DNA of 64,000 nt from Wolbachia endosymbiont (group B) of Protocalliphora azurea (GCF_947251865.1 NZ_OX366394.1:1178001-1242000), one strand, 5' to 3'; counted from the first letter of the stretch, positions 28,206-39,125 are shown. Program-made: numbers and translations. Notes: generated by a model not told the origin, from the sequence alone.

Positions 28206-30005
28206 TTATATATCATCAATCATAGCATGATTAACTTCTACTCTATACTTTGATTTTAGATAGCTAATTAACTGTTCCTTTAGCGATATCATCACACGTT
28301 TTCCGGTGTCAAGCATGTTTAATTTACCATTTGATGAATGCATTTGTTTTAGAACGCCTATTATAATTTCATTATTGTATTGAATAGGATCTGTTACCGA
28401 ATTAGTTGTTTTCATATTGAAAATCTCTTCTATGAAAGAAAAAGGGTAGTTTTGTTCATTGCGTTGTATTTGCTGGCCTTTAACCAATTTTATACCTTGC
28501 ATTTCTTCCAAATCTGTCTTTTCTCTTAGTTGAACTGCTACTTCTTGTCCCATTTTAAACATTCTTTCTTTTATAAATTCACTACGCCAAAGCTTTATGG
28601 CTGATTCCCTACTTTCTTCAAAATTTTGTAATTTAGGAGGAACGATATCACTGATTTTTACACCAACAACAGTATCTCCAACACCCTTAAAATAATTCTT
28701 CTGATCTTTCTCGCGTGAAAAAATGAAAGAAATGAAATCACTGGAATTTCCTACTTCATTACCACTTTGGTCTTTCCCACTAGCATCTACTGGACCAATG
28801 GTTTGTATAGGTAAATTGTAATTATTGGAGATTTCTTCAATCGTTGCACCATTGTATATCTTATAATTCACTTGATTTATGAAATCATTGACTTTTTCAA
28901 AAGACTTTTGATTGGTTAAAACTGACCTTATGTCTTTTTTTAAATCAACCAAGTCTTCATCAGAGATTTGATGTATGCTTTCTACCTTTATTACGTGCCA
29001 TCCAAAATTGCTTGTTAAAACTTCACTTACTTCACCTGTTTTGAGAGCAAATACCTTTTCTCTCATATTTTCAGGTAAGAAATCCTTAGTTATATTATTT
29101 ACTCTGGTTTCATCGAGTTTCACTTTATTAAACTCTTCTATTATTTGTTCAAAGCTTGCTTTACTTTCTTCAAGTGCTCTTCTTGCTATTTCAGCTTTTT
29201 CTTTGGTAGGAAATATCACATTGAATATGTCTCTTTGATTTTTAAGTTCCTGATGTTCTATTATACTATCAACCTCTTCATCTGAAATTCTGATTTGATC
29301 TTCAAAATATTTTTGATCCAGAGAAATGTATTGCGCAGTTCGATACTCAGGGTAATAAAAATTGGACTTATTTCTTTCATACAAATCAAGTAAGGCTTGA
29401 TCATCTGGTTCAGGAACGTCTGTAATTGCATTCTCAGTTATTTTAACAATATCAACTACTCTAGTTTGGTAGCGATTTTTGTATATCTGCTCATCAACAC
29501 TCTCACCAAAAGTTACCGGATAATTATCTTTAAATAACGAAGTCATGAACATCATTGCAGGCAGGATTTTCTCTAGTTTTTCTATATATTCCTTTTCTGT
29601 TATATGCAGGCTATTTAGAGTTTGATGGAATTTATTATGGTCAAATTCTCCTTTATCGTCCTGAAAGTACTTGGTATTTTTTATGTGGCTTTTGATAGAT
29701 TCTTCTCCAACTTTTAATCCAAGTTCGCTAATTAGGTTAAACAATAGTTTTTGCTCTATAAGTGCGTTAAGTAAATCATATTTCAGCTTTTTTACTTGTT
29801 CTTTACTTACATCAGATCCAGAAATTTGCTTTTTATAATTTTGATATAGTAATTTATATTCATCTGATGTTATAACTTCCTTTCCTACTTTAGCTAATTC
29901 TTTCCTTTCATCATCATTTGATAAAAGATTGCCAATCCCCATAAAGATTAATAAGCAAACTAAAAGGAGAACGATTGCCTTGGTAAAAAAATTTCTAATA
30001 CTCAT
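28206..30005 (-). CDS. PpiD/SurA-like periplasmic peptidyl-prolyl isomerase
   Basis: The 599-residue protein has a single N-terminal membrane anchor (AIVLLLVCLLIFMGIGNLL), a SurA_N-type helical chaperone domain to about residue 200, and a parvulin-like PpiC domain at about 250-350 (ending GWHVIKV). A second helical segment follows. This is the layout of PpiD, a membrane-anchored foldase for exported proteins. It is transcribed away from the IS5 remnant. Confidence 0.88.
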   Translation of the reverse strand: MSIRNFFTKAIVLLLVCLLIFMGIGNLLSNDDERKELAKVGKEVITSDEYKLLYQNYKKQISGSDVSKEQVKKLKYDLLNALIEQKLLFNLISELGLKVGEESIKSHIKNTKYFQDDKGEFDHNKFHQTLNSLHITEKEYIEKLEKILPAMMFMTSLFKDNYPVTFGESVDEQIYKNRYQTRVVDIVKITENAITDVPEPDDQALLDLYERNKSNFYYPEYRTAQYISLDQKYFEDQIRISDEEVDSIIEHQELKNQRDIFNVIFPTKEKAEIARRALEESKASFEQIIEEFNKVKLDETRVNNITKDFLPENMREKVFALKTGEVSEVLTSNFGWHVIKVESIHQISDEDLVDLKKDIRSVLTNQKSFEKVNDFINQVNYKIYNGATIEEISNNYNLPIQTIGPVDASGKDQSGNEVGNSSDFISFIFSREKDQKNYFKGVGDTVVGVKISDIVPPKLQNFEESRESAIKLWRSEFIKERMFKMGQEVAVQLREKTDLEEMQGIKLVKGQQIQRNEQNYPFSFIEEIFNMKTTNSVTDPIQYNNEIIIGVLKQMHSSNGKLNMLDTGKRVMISLKEQLISYLKSKYRVEVNHAMIDDI

Positions 30006-30134
30006 TGTAAACTTAGTTAACTAACACTTAAATTTAGAATAGCAATAATTTAATATTTGTAAATCTATTAACAAATTAGCTAATATATGTAATATTGTAG
30101 TGTATTAAATTGAATGGAAGCTTATATTAACCTA

Positions 30135-30967
30135 AGAGCCTGTAAGTGATCTCTGAATATGGTAAGATGAGGTATAGTTGACATGAGGTAAAGTATGAGG
30201 AATACATATCCAAGTGACATAAGTTGTGAAAAATTCGAAAAGATTAGACTAATTTTAGAAAGCGTGCGAAAGAAAACAAAGCCAAGAAGATTAGGTTTAT
30301 ATGAGTTATTTTGTGGTGTGCTTTATGTACTAAAAAGTGGCTGTCAATGGCGAATGCTTCCAAAAGAGTTTCCAAGATGGCGAAATTTTTACGATTACTT
30401 CAAGAAATGGAGTAAAAAAACGAATGAAGATAGAGAAAATGTTCTAGAAATTGTCTTTAAAAAAATTGGTTGGAGAGAACAGTGGTCGAAATACCAAAAC
30501 AAGCTTCTGCATCATTGATGCCCAAAGTGTAAAAAATACCGATACTGCTGAAGAAAAAGGTTATGATGCTGGCAAGAAAATTTCAGTAATAAAGCGTCAT
30601 ATCGCAGTTGATACACAAGGTTTGACACACGCAATTCATATAACAACGGCAGAAATAACTGATCGTAGCAGTGCTTTGACAATGGTTAAAAATGCTAAAG
30701 AAAGTCTCTCTGAAGTTAAAAACATACTGGTTGATGCAGGCTACACTGGAGAAAATTTTGCAACACAGATAAAAGTAACTATTGGTGCAACTGTTGAGGT
30801 GAAGCACCTTTGCTGTATTGCCAAAAAGATGGGTTGTTGAGAGATCTTCTTTTGCCTGGTTGGAAAAATGTAGGCGACTTTGGAAAAATTGCGAGCGTAA
30901 ATTTAATACTAGCCTACAAATTTGCTTTTGCTTCTTTCCTCTTCAAAAGATTATGAACAGGTTCTAA
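30135..30967 (+). mobile_element. IS5-family insertion sequence, decayed
   Basis: An element of about 830 bp bounded by imperfect inverted repeats: AGAGCCTGT at 30135 and ACAGGTTCT ending at 30965, extendable to 10 of 12 matches at CTAAGAGCCTGT. It encodes an IS5-type transposase in two overlapping frames, as in other Wolbachia IS5 copies. I could not identify a clear target duplication. Confidence 0.75.
30195..30967 (+). pseudogene. IS5-type DDE transposase, frameshifted
   Basis: The first frame (30195-30518) encodes the N-terminal IS5 domain (LYELFCGVLYVLKSGCQWRMLP). The overlapping second frame carries the DDE core: first Asp in IIDAQSVKNTD, second Asp in ILVDAGYTG. After VEVK (about 30800) a deletion shifts the frame, so translation stops at 30840. 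The missing C-terminus (RWVVERSSFAWLEKCRRLWKN with the catalytic Glu) is readable in another frame up to a stop inside the right terminal repeat. The transposase is therefore inactive. Confidence 0.85.
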
Positions 30968-31070
30968 GAGATAAGAAATATAAACCAAAAAGCCATTGGA
31001 TGACAAAGTTAATGCTTTTTTAGTTTTAATGGTTTATATTTTATTTCTATAACAGCAAAGGAATATTAAA

Positions 31071-31676
31071 ATGGGAGATGTTTTTTCGATGTCAATGGAA
31101 TCTTCTAAAGACAATAAAGATAGAAATGAACAATTTCTCATGCAAGTAGCTGCTTGGTTGGTTGATAACACTAGCTTAACTTTTGATCAAATAGCACAAT
31201 GTTGCAAGTTATCCCTTGAAAAAGTACAAGACATAGCTGATGAGGAAATAGAAGTTGAAAAGTATGACCCTATTATTTCTGAAATAATTACTGAAAAAGA
31301 AATCGATAATTGCAAAAAAAATCCAAATCGTGTACCAAATTTGATTATAAAAAATATGAAAAAAAGGGCAAAGACGATTAGCTTTCTTGCCTTTGCTTCC
31401 ACAGCAAGGCGTAGAGATAAACCTAATGCGATTTATTATTTGGTAAAAAAATTTCCTATCTTGAACAATAATGTAATAGCTAAGCTAGTTGGTACAACAA
31501 ATTACACAGTTGAGCAGGTAAGAGATAGATCTCATCATAACATACTCAATATCAAACCTCAAGATCCTGTACTACTTGGTTTATGTAGCCAGGAAAATTT
31601 AGAAGCGGAAGTAGAAAAAGCGAAAGTAGAAGAAGAGAAGAAACAAAGATTAAAAAATATAAATAATAGCTATTGA
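31071..31676 (+). CDS. trcR: TrcR-type cell cycle transcriptional regulator (DUF1013)
   Basis: This 201-residue protein is of the alphaproteobacteria-specific DUF1013 family, with two helix-turn-helix-like units (LTFDQIAQCCKLSLEKVQDIA and NNNVIAKLVGTTNYTVEQVRD). The family is named for a Caulobacter cell cycle regulator. The C-terminus is a charged coiled-coil tail (EAEVEKAKVEEEKKQR). Presence of this family supports the alphaproteobacterial assignment. Confidence 0.88.
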   Translation: MGDVFSMSMESSKDNKDRNEQFLMQVAAWLVDNTSLTFDQIAQCCKLSLEKVQDIADEEIEVEKYDPIISEIITEKEIDNCKKNPNRVPNLIIKNMKKRAKTISFLAFASTARRRDKPNAIYYLVKKFPILNNNVIAKLVGTTNYTVEQVRDRSHHNILNIKPQDPVLLGLCSQENLEAEVEKAKVEEEKKQRLKNINNSY

Positions 31677-31862
31677 TGATTCTCAAATTCTTGTACTTTG
31701 TTAATATTAAATTAACTTGACTTGTTAGTTTTTATCAGTATAATGCAAGTAAAGTATCTAGTTTAATAATAATTAAGTCTAAATACGCACTGAAAACTAG
31801 CTCAGCCTAATTTATTGTTTTATATTCACATTTTAGGTTAGTAAGCATCAATTAAAATTTTT

Positions 31863-31867
31863 GGAGG
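31863..31867 (+). promoter_or_regulatory. Ribosome binding site of rho
   Basis: GGAGG lies 3 nt before the ATG at 31871 and supports this start, which gives rho its extra N-terminal segment. Confidence 0.65.
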
Positions 31868-31870
31868 ATT

Positions 31871-33277
31871 ATGACAACAATCAATGAAGATGTCTTAGCA
31901 AAAGGAGGGGTTGTAGGTCAACCTGAAAAAAGCGAACAAATTCATAATGCTGACGCAGTAAAACAAATGACCAGTGAAGGTGATGAAAAAAACAAGAAAA
32001 CATTGGACCTGAGCGAATTGAAAGAGAAAACAGCAGAAGAATTGTTAGAGCTAGCTGAAGAAAGAAAAATTTCAACTAGTGGTAAAGGCAATGGCAGGAT
32101 GCTAAAACAGGAAATGATATTCAGTTTAATGAAGAAAATGAGTGAAGAAGGAGGCATAACCACAGGAAGTGGAGTAGTGGAAATATTGCCTGATGGTTTT
32201 GGTTTCTTACGTTCATCAAGTGCAAATTATGCTCCAAGTACCGATGATGTTTATATTTCCAATGGCCAAATAAAGAAGTTTAATTTACGTACAGGAGATA
32301 TGGCATGTGGAGAAATAAGGCCACCTGGTGATAAAGAAAGATATTTTACTTTAACTAAGGTTCAAAGTATAAACTCTACTGAAATCAGTGAATTAAGAAA
32401 GTACGTCCATTTTGATAATTTGCTTCCGCTTTATCCTGAAAAAAGCCTCATCCTTGAAAACAACAGTAGCGGAGATAATAAAAAAGATATAAACATGCGT
32501 GCTGTAGATATAGTTACACCTCTTGGAAAAGGACAAAGAGCATTGATAGTTGCTCCACCTCGTACAGGAAAAACGATATTGCTTCAGCAAATGGCTCACT
32601 CTATAGCTACAAATCATCCTGAAATAGAACTAATAGTATTACTTATAGATGAAAGACCCGAAGAGGTGACAGATATGATACGCTCTGTAAAGGGTGAAGT
32701 GGTAAGCTCTACATTTGATGAACCTGCCTACCGTCATGTCCAACTTGCTGAAATAGTAATAGAAAAAGCTAAAAGAATGGTTGAACACAAAAAAGATGTA
32801 GTGATTTTGCTTGATTCTATAACTCGTCTTGCACGTGCTTATAATGCAGTCATTCCTTCGTCTGGAAAGGTTCTAACCGGCGGTGTAGATTCAAATGCGC
32901 TGCAAAGACCAAAACGCTTTTTTGGAGCAGCGCGTAATATTGAAAATGGTGGTTCTTTGACAATCATCGCTACAGCCCTTATAGAAACTGGTTCAAAAAT
33001 GGATGATGTTATTTTTGAAGAGTTTAAAGGCACAGGTAATGCTGAAATTATACTAGATAGAAAACTTGCTGATAAACGTATATTCCCTGCTATTGATATT
33101 ACAAAATCCGGAACAAGGAAGGAAGAGCTATTAGTTGATAAGGCCATACTAAATAAAATATGGGTATTGCGTAGGATACTTAACCCTATGGGATCTGTTG
33201 AAGCAATGGAGTTTTTACGTGACAAATTACTTTTAACAAAGAGCAATGCTGACTTTTTTAACTCCATGAATCACTAA
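31871..33277 (+). CDS. rho: Transcription termination factor Rho
   Basis: The hexameric RNA helicase that ends transcription. The 468-residue protein has a 45-residue charged N-terminal extension, the Rho N-terminal and RNA-binding domains ([16 protein letters not shown]), Walker A ([14 protein letters not shown]), Walker B and the C-terminal [20 protein letters not shown] segment. It stands alone behind a long AT-rich leader (31677-31870). Confidence 0.96.
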   Translation: MTTINEDVLAKGGVVGQPEKSEQIHNADAVKQMTSEGDEKNKKTLDLSELKEKTAEELLELAEERKISTSGKGNGRMLKQEMIFSLMKKMSEEGGITTGSGVVEILPDGFGFLRSSSANYAPSTDDVYISNGQIKKFNLRTGDMACGEIRPPGDKERYFTLTKVQSINSTEISELRKYVHFDNLLPLYPEKSLILENNSSGDNKKDINMRAVDIVTPLGKGQRALIVAPPRTGKTILLQQMAHSIATNHPEIELIVLLIDERPEEVTDMIRSVKGEVVSSTFDEPAYRHVQLAEIVIEKAKRMVEHKKDVVILLDSITRLARAYNAVIPSSGKVLTGGVDSNALQRPKRFFGAARNIENGGSLTIIATALIETGSKMDDVIFEEFKGTGNAEIILDRKLADKRIFPAIDITKSGTRKEELLVDKAILNKIWVLRRILNPMGSVEAMEFLRDKLLLTKSNADFFNSMNH

Positions 33278-33542
33278 AAGTAAGCCAATTCTGATGGAGC
33301 AAAAAAGCAAAGCTCTCTTATAGCTAAAATAATTTGGATTTATCAAAATATATTAAGCTGGCAATCTACCTTAAGTTGCTATTCCAACTTATAGCACTGA
33401 TTTTGATCAAAAATTTTATGTAGTCAGTTTATTTACAATCGATTTTCCAGTGTCAGCCACTTAGATGACATCTTTTTGACTCTTAATATTAATATCAATT
33501 GTGTACCAGTGTTGAAATGACCCACTCAAAAGGGGATTGTAT
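33278..33542. repeat. Intergenic region with palindromic repeat copy
   Basis: Between rho and guaB, CCAGTGTCAGCCACTTAGATGACA (33447-33470) is a half copy of the dispersed repeat. A second degraded half (CCAGTGTTGAAATGACC) follows near 33507-33523. No gene is visible. Confidence 0.55.
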
Positions 33543-35030
33543 TTACTCTGAATCAGATGATAAATTAGATGCTTGGTAAGCGTAATTTGGAGCTTCCTGT
33601 GTAATGATTATATCATGAGCATGACTTTCTCTTAACCCTGATGAAGTAATAGTGACAAATTTGCAGTTTTTTTTCATCTCTTCTATATTACGGTTGCCAG
33701 TGTAACCCATTGCAGCTTGCAACCCACCAATTAACTGACAGATCACTCCTGAAGCTGGACCTTTAAAAGGAACTCTTGCTTCTACTCCTTGTGGGACTAA
33801 ATCAAGTTTTGAATCTTGAAAATAACGGCTAGCTGACCCTCGTTTCATTGCACTAATAGATCCCATTCCTCGATATTCCTTATATGCTCTACCCTTATAC
33901 ATGATAATCTCACCTGGGCTTTCCTCAGTACCAGCAAAGATTGAACCTATCATCACAGTATCAGCACCAGCTGCAATAGCTTTTGCAACATCTCCCGAAT
34001 ATTTTATTCCACCATCAGCAATTAGTCTGACGTTTTTTGTTTTACAAACCTCTGCAATATTCTTGATCGCAGAGAATTGTGGCATACCAACGCCTGTAAC
34101 TATTCTGGTAGTACAAATTGATCCTGGCCCTATTCCAACTTTCACTGCATCAACACCAGCATCAATCAACGCTTCAGCAGCCTCCTTTGTTGTAATATTT
34201 CCGCCGATTAATTGCGTATTCGGATACATCTTTTTTATTTCCTTAATAGTGCTGACAACGTTCTCGGAATGACCGTGAGCGGTATCTACAATAACCACAT
34301 CAACTTCTTCTTCGACCAAAGCTTCACATCTTTCTATACCGTCTTTTTTACCAGTACCAATTGCAGCGGCAACTCTGAGTCGACCTTTACTGTCTTTACA
34401 TGAATTTGGATATCTATTGTATTTTTCGATGTCTTTAACTGTGATTAGACCTATGCAACAAGAATTTTCATCAACAACCAAAAGCTTCTCTATTCTATTT
34501 GCATGCAACAATTTCATTGCTGAGGCGCTATTTACTACCTGCTCTCGAACTGTTACTAACTTATCTTTTGTCATTACCTCGGAAACTTTTATATTCATGT
34601 TCTGGTCTTCAATAAACCTCACATCTCGATTAGTTAAAATTCCCACTAACTTGCGTTGATCAACTACAGGAATGCCGGAATAATTATACTCTCTCATTAA
34701 TGAAACTGCTTCTGCAACTGTTTTATCTGGGGAAATTGTAATTGGGTTATACACGATCCAGCTTTCATATTTTTTCACCCTTCTTACTTCTAACACTTGT
34801 TCATCTATTGATAAATTCTTATGTATGCAACCTATTCCACCATGTTGGGCAATAGCTATTGCAAAGCCTGATTCAGTGACAGTGTCCATTGCAGAGGATA
34901 TGAGAGGGATATTTAGTTCTATATTATTTGTTAGATAAGTTCTTGTGTCTGCATCACGAGGCAATACATCAGAATAGGCCGGTAAGAGAAGTACATCGTC
35001 AAACGAATAACAAGCTTCCATTTTTTTCAT
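33543..35030 (-). CDS. guaB: IMP dehydrogenase
   Basis: The first committed enzyme of GMP synthesis (IMP to XMP). The 495-residue protein has the catalytic Cys loop GPGSICTTR, the GGIKYSGDVAKAIAAGAD substrate motif, the flap (GYTGNRN) and two CBS domains inserted at about residues 95-205. The gmk gene at 52305 acts later in the same pathway. Confidence 0.97.
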   Translation of the reverse strand: MKKMEACYSFDDVLLLPAYSDVLPRDADTRTYLTNNIELNIPLISSAMDTVTESGFAIAIAQHGGIGCIHKNLSIDEQVLEVRRVKKYESWIVYNPITISPDKTVAEAVSLMREYNYSGIPVVDQRKLVGILTNRDVRFIEDQNMNIKVSEVMTKDKLVTVREQVVNSASAMKLLHANRIEKLLVVDENSCCIGLITVKDIEKYNRYPNSCKDSKGRLRVAAAIGTGKKDGIERCEALVEEEVDVVIVDTAHGHSENVVSTIKEIKKMYPNTQLIGGNITTKEAAEALIDAGVDAVKVGIGPGSICTTRIVTGVGMPQFSAIKNIAEVCKTKNVRLIADGGIKYSGDVAKAIAAGADTVMIGSIFAGTEESPGEIIMYKGRAYKEYRGMGSISAMKRGSASRYFQDSKLDLVPQGVEARVPFKGPASGVICQLIGGLQAAMGYTGNRNIEEMKKNCKFVTITSSGLRESHAHDIIITQEAPNYAYQASNLSSDSE

Positions 35031-35153
35031 ATGCTTTATTTAAAGCTTATACGCCAATTAATGAAATTGCAATAGAGCTTTTGCAAAATTAGCCTGGCTC
35101 CAGCTATTTTTAGATCAAAATAGGATAGAAGAGGTATGTAGCTCCTAATATAT

Positions 35154-35948
35154 TTATCGCATAATTATATTATTTGCTAGCAAACAGAACTGCTCAATAG
35201 TTAAGCTTTCTGGACGTTCGTCTCCACTCAGTTTAGCATTCTCAAGAGTAGTTGAGACATCACTAGTTATACTTTGCAAGCTATTTCTCAGCATCTTTCT
35301 TCTTTGAGCGAACACAGCACGTGTTAGCTTTGTTAAGGTTTCTAAATTTACTGCAAATCTTGGAGTGGGTAAAGGTTTTACTGTAATTACTGAAGAATAT
35401 ACTTTTGGTCTTGGAAAAAATTCCTTAGGTTCAATATCAAATTCCTTTTTTATGTCGCATAGTAACTGGCTTAGCACTGATAGGGAACCATAATCTTTAG
35501 AATTAGGTTCTGCTGTAATACGCTCTGCTACCTCCTTTTGGAACATTAACGTCAAATTCGTAAAAAATTTTATATTATTTAACCACTTTAAAAATAACGC
35601 TACTGAGATATTGTAAGGCAAGTTAGCAATGACTTTGACTGGACATTCTACCAGCTCTTTTTCTACAACATTAAGTGCATCTGCTTCTATAATTCTATAT
35701 TTTCCCTGATGCTCATTTAGCAATTGTTCGTGATGTTTCACTAAACTACTATCTTTTTCTATAGAAAGTAGAAACTTTGGATTATATGCCAATATTTCTC
35801 TTGTTAACGCACCATACCCAGGACCAATTTCAATAACATTAAAATCTTTCAGGCTACCAGCTAAGGCAACTATTCTTTTTATTATCTCATTCGATAAAAT
35901 AAAATTTTGCCCTAGACTCTTTTTTGGCTTCAGTAAAAATTTTTTCAT
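35154..35948 (-). CDS. rsmA: 16S rRNA (adenine1518/1519-N6) dimethyltransferase
   Basis: The KsgA/RsmA enzyme that dimethylates two adenosines in helix 45 of 16S rRNA. The 264-residue protein has the N-terminal KKSLGQNFILS motif, the SAM site (VIEIGPGYGALTREIL) and the catalytic NLPYNIS motif. Confidence 0.96.
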   Translation of the reverse strand: MKKFLLKPKKSLGQNFILSNEIIKRIVALAGSLKDFNVIEIGPGYGALTREILAYNPKFLLSIEKDSSLVKHHEQLLNEHQGKYRIIEADALNVVEKELVECPVKVIANLPYNISVALFLKWLNNIKFFTNLTLMFQKEVAERITAEPNSKDYGSLSVLSQLLCDIKKEFDIEPKEFFPRPKVYSSVITVKPLPTPRFAVNLETLTKLTRAVFAQRRKMLRNSLQSITSDVSTTLENAKLSGDERPESLTIEQFCLLANNIIMR

Positions 35949-36025
35949 ATGATCTTAGTATGCAGTATTTTAAAAATTAGTTGACGAAAATTCATCAATA
36001 ATTGTATATTGTCAGTGTATTTAAT

Positions 36026-36098
<73 letters not shown>

Positions 36099-36122
36099 CT
36101 CTCATTCATATAAGAAAAATTG

Positions 36123-36833
36123 ATGTCTTTTTTAATAGTAGCAAATTGGAAAATGAATGGAACACGTTCTTCATTTGTTGACTTTATAGGCAAACTTAAC
36201 AACAAGAGCAACGAAATTACCTCTAAATTAGTAATTTGCCCTCCTTTTACATCATTTCAAAGCAATATAGAGTTGAACAACAATATTAAAATAGGAGGAC
36301 AGAATTGCCATCATAAAGAGTTCGGTTCTTACACAGGTGAAATTAGTGCAGGAATGTTGAAGGAACTAGGATGTAGTTACGTAATACTTGGACATTCTGA
36401 AAGGGCTCATGAAAAAGATAGTGAAATAAAACTTAAATCGAAAACAGCAATAGAATCAGGATTACACCCAATCATCTGTGTAGGTGAAAACTCAGAAGAT
36501 TATAAAAATAAAAAAACAAAAGAAGTAATAGAATATCAATGCAAAAACCGTTTGCCAACACAAGGTGAATATACCATAGCATACGAACCGATATGGGCAA
36601 TAGGAACAGGAAATGTGCCAAATAATGACGCAATTGCTGAGGTGATAGAGATAATAAAATTGTGTACTGGTAAAAAACACATTATATATGGTGGCTCAGT
36701 CAGCTCAGAAAATATAGGAAACTTGCTCAGTATTCCAAATCTGTTCGGAGTTTTAATTGGTAGTGCAAGCTTAGATTTTGATCACTTTTATCAAATTATA
36801 CAACAAGTCAAGAAAAAATTTTCTCTTAATTAA
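36123..36833 (+). CDS. tpiA: Triosephosphate isomerase
   Basis: Interconverts DHAP and glyceraldehyde-3-phosphate. It has the N-terminal VANWKMNG motif, catalytic His in ILGHSERA, catalytic Glu in [11 protein letters not shown], and the phosphate-binding GGSVSSEN. I choose ATG 36123 over the TTG one codon earlier, giving 236 residues, slightly shorter than the usual 250. It begins 24 bp after tRNA-Thr and may share its transcript. Confidence 0.95.
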   Translation: MSFLIVANWKMNGTRSSFVDFIGKLNNKSNEITSKLVICPPFTSFQSNIELNNNIKIGGQNCHHKEFGSYTGEISAGMLKELGCSYVILGHSERAHEKDSEIKLKSKTAIESGLHPIICVGENSEDYKNKKTKEVIEYQCKNRLPTQGEYTIAYEPIWAIGTGNVPNNDAIAEVIEIIKLCTGKKHIIYGGSVSSENIGNLLSIPNLFGVLIGSASLDFDHFYQIIQQVKKKFSLN

Positions 36834-36983
36834 TTCTAAAGGATAAATACTCTTATTGTCATGGCAAGGGAGTTGGCAAAATGTGTCAAGGAGTTTTCTA
36901 TTGGCTAAGGTTGTGACAATAAAGTTAAGCACTGCCAAAAACTATGGAAGAAGTCATTATAATTTGTATTATATCTTTATAAA

Positions 36984-38516
36984 ATGGTTCGCATAAGTTA
37001 TCTAGAAGTGCAACTAAACAAATACAAAAATCAAAGTGTTGCGGTTTTCGGCCTTGGTAAAACTGGTTTGTCCGTTATTAATGCTCTAACAAAAAGCAGT
37101 GCAAAAATATATGCATGGGATGATAATAAAGAGCAAATAGCAAATGCAAAAAAGATATATAAAGAGTGTAACTTTACTCATCCCAATGAGTATAATTGGC
37201 ATGAGATAAGCACACTAATTTTGAGCCCTGGAGTGCCAATACCAACGCATTGGGTAGTAAAACTTGCAAGAAGCTTTGACTGCAAAATAAAATCAGACAT
37301 TGAGCTATTTCTTGAAACTAAAACTACAAATCAGAAGGTTATAGGCATTACAGGAACAAATGGCAAATCAACCACCACGTCACTAATAGGGCACATATTA
37401 AAATCCACAGGGAAAAAAGTAGCTATTGGCGGGAATTTAGGTGTGCCTATTTTGGATTTAGAAAGAGATGCAGAAATTTATGTAATTGAATTCTCCTCTT
37501 TTCAATTGGAGCTAATAAATAAAATTAATGTAGACATTTCTGTATTGCTAAACATCACACCAGACCACATAGATAGACATGGAAGTATGAATAACTACAT
37601 AGCAACTAAATTAAAACTGATAAACAGTAGCAAGATTGCCGTGATAGGATGTGATAACAAAATTACCGCTGATGTATTCAATAAATTCACTGGGAACAAA
37701 ATTCCAATTTCAGTAACATATTCCCTGGTGTCATTCCAGCGCGTGACCAGAAAAGAAAAACCATTGCCAACTACCCAGATGACAGAGGGTAGTGCAAGAG
37801 ATCTAATATCATTGGCAGATAACAATTTGCTTGATTATAGTGAACAGATTACTGGTATAGATCGAAATTATCTGGATCCCAGTGTCAGCTACTTGGATGA
37901 CAAAAGGAGTGCTGAGATTCAGGAGATCTCGCTAAAACTAGAGAATCACAACTTATCAATGAGTGATATGAAAGTAAACCTAGTATCCAATGTAGAAAAT
38001 ATAGTAGCTGCACACGCTGTGTGCAAGTTACTTGGAGTAGATAGCAGCACTATTGTCAATGAAATCAAATCCTTTCCAGGGCTAAGACACAGAAATGAAT
38101 TTCTTGGCAAAATACATAATGTACTTTTTATCAACGATAGCAAAGCAACCAATGCAGAATCGACCGAAAAGGCAATTTTATCTTATAAAAACATATACTG
38201 GATTGTTGGCGGAAAAAGCAAAAAAGGCGGAATAGAATCATTAAGCAAGCATTTCACCAAGATTAGAAAAGCTTTTCTTATTGGAGAATCAACTGAAGTT
38301 TTTGCAAACATTATGGAGAACAAAATAGATTATATGAAGTGCTATAATCTAGAAAACGCATTTAAACTGGCTTTTGAAGAGGCCATAAATAGCAAAGAAG
38401 AAGTAGCGATATTACTTTCTCCTGCATGTTCTTCTTTTGATCAGTGGAAAAATTTTGAAGAGCGCGGTGAAGCATTTTGCAGAATGTTTGAAAATCTCAG
38501 GTATAATTATATGTGA
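36984..38516 (+). CDS. murD: UDP-N-acetylmuramoylalanine-D-glutamate ligase with in-frame palindromic element
   Basis: MurD adds D-Glu to UDP-MurNAc-Ala; Wolbachia retains part of the peptidoglycan pathway although it makes little or no wall. The ATP loop GTNGKST is at 124-130, with the SSFQLE and C-terminal LLSPACSSFDQW motifs. At 510 residues it is some 50-60 longer than usual. The surplus is residues about 249-306, encoded by bases 37729-37902 (174 bp, 58 codons). This segment starts with TGTCATTCCAGC and ends with GGATGACA and belongs to the dispersed repeat family. It sits between the central and C-terminal domains and keeps the frame. Confidence 0.93.
   Translation: MVRISYLEVQLNKYKNQSVAVFGLGKTGLSVINALTKSSAKIYAWDDNKEQIANAKKIYKECNFTHPNEYNWHEISTLILSPGVPIPTHWVVKLARSFDCKIKSDIELFLETKTTNQKVIGITGTNGKSTTTSLIGHILKSTGKKVAIGGNLGVPILDLERDAEIYVIEFSSFQLELINKINVDISVLLNITPDHIDRHGSMNNYIATKLKLINSSKIAVIGCDNKITADVFNKFTGNKIPISVTYSLVSFQRVTRKEKPLPTTQMTEGSARDLISLADNNLLDYSEQITGIDRNYLDPSVSYLDDKRSAEIQEISLKLENHNLSMSDMKVNLVSNVENIVAAHAVCKLLGVDSSTIVNEIKSFPGLRHRNEFLGKIHNVLFINDSKATNAESTEKAILSYKNIYWIVGGKSKKGGIESLSKHFTKIRKAFLIGESTEVFANIMENKIDYMKCYNLENAFKLAFEEAINSKEEVAILLSPACSSFDQWKNFEERGEAFCRMFENLRYNYM
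37729..37902 (+). repeat. Palindromic element inserted in frame inside murD
   Basis: The ends are inverted (TGTCATTCCAGCGCG at the left, CCCAGTGTCAGCTACTTGGATGACA at the right) and match the repeat copies in intergenic regions at 40981, 48079 and 60390. The length is a multiple of three and has no stop in the murD frame. It resembles Rickettsia palindromic elements (RPEs), which insert in frame in rickettsial genes. Confidence 0.8.
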
Positions 38517-38534
38517 TGTTTAGTATAATATTGT

Positions 38535-39125
38535 ATGGAACAAAAGTTAATAGTAGATGAGCTGATTAAGGTTGTTCCATTTGAAGGAATAAGTGATGCA
38601 ACCTTATTGAAAGCGTGCACGAACCTTAACTTAGCCAATAGTTTTTGTAAATTTCAAAATGGAATATATAGTGCTTTGGAGTACATAGCAGAAAACTTAA
38701 ATAGCTCAATGGAAGCTGAACTAAGAAATTCCAATTTAGAAGATATGAAAGTGCGAGAGCGGGTAAAGTTAGCTATTCAAATACGCCTTTCAAACTATGC
38801 TAAGTTACAAAATTACAGAGAGTTTTTAAAAAATGTTTTATCATTCTCCATATTACCCCAAAATACATACTTTTCTAGTAAACTCTTGTACAAAACTGTG
38901 AGCACAATTTGGTACGGTATTTACGATCAATCAACAGATTTTAATTATTATACAAAAAGGGCAATATTAGCTGGAGTGTACTTAAGTACGATACTTTTTT
39001 TTATCAATGATTACTCAGAAGATTTTGTGGATACTCTCTCATTTCTTGACAGGCGTATCAACAATGTCATGACGTTTCAAAAGTTTAAAACCCGTTTGAA
39101 TAGAATGGTAAGAAACTTCTTATAG
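38535..39125 (+). CDS. COQ9-family ubiquinone biosynthesis protein
   Basis: The 196-residue protein matches the COQ9/RpsU-divergent family of alphaproteobacteria and mitochondria: helical, with the VRERVKLAIQIRLS segment and the conserved SSKLLYKTVSTIWYGIYDQSTDFNYYTKRAILAGVY-type core. The yeast and human proteins bind lipids and present ubiquinone intermediates to COQ7. It follows murD by 18 bp and may be co-transcribed. Confidence 0.85.
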   Translation: MEQKLIVDELIKVVPFEGISDATLLKACTNLNLANSFCKFQNGIYSALEYIAENLNSSMEAELRNSNLEDMKVRERVKLAIQIRLSNYAKLQNYREFLKNVLSFSILPQNTYFSSKLLYKTVSTIWYGIYDQSTDFNYYTKRAILAGVYLSTILFFINDYSEDFVDTLSFLDRRINNVMTFQKFKTRLNRMVRNFL

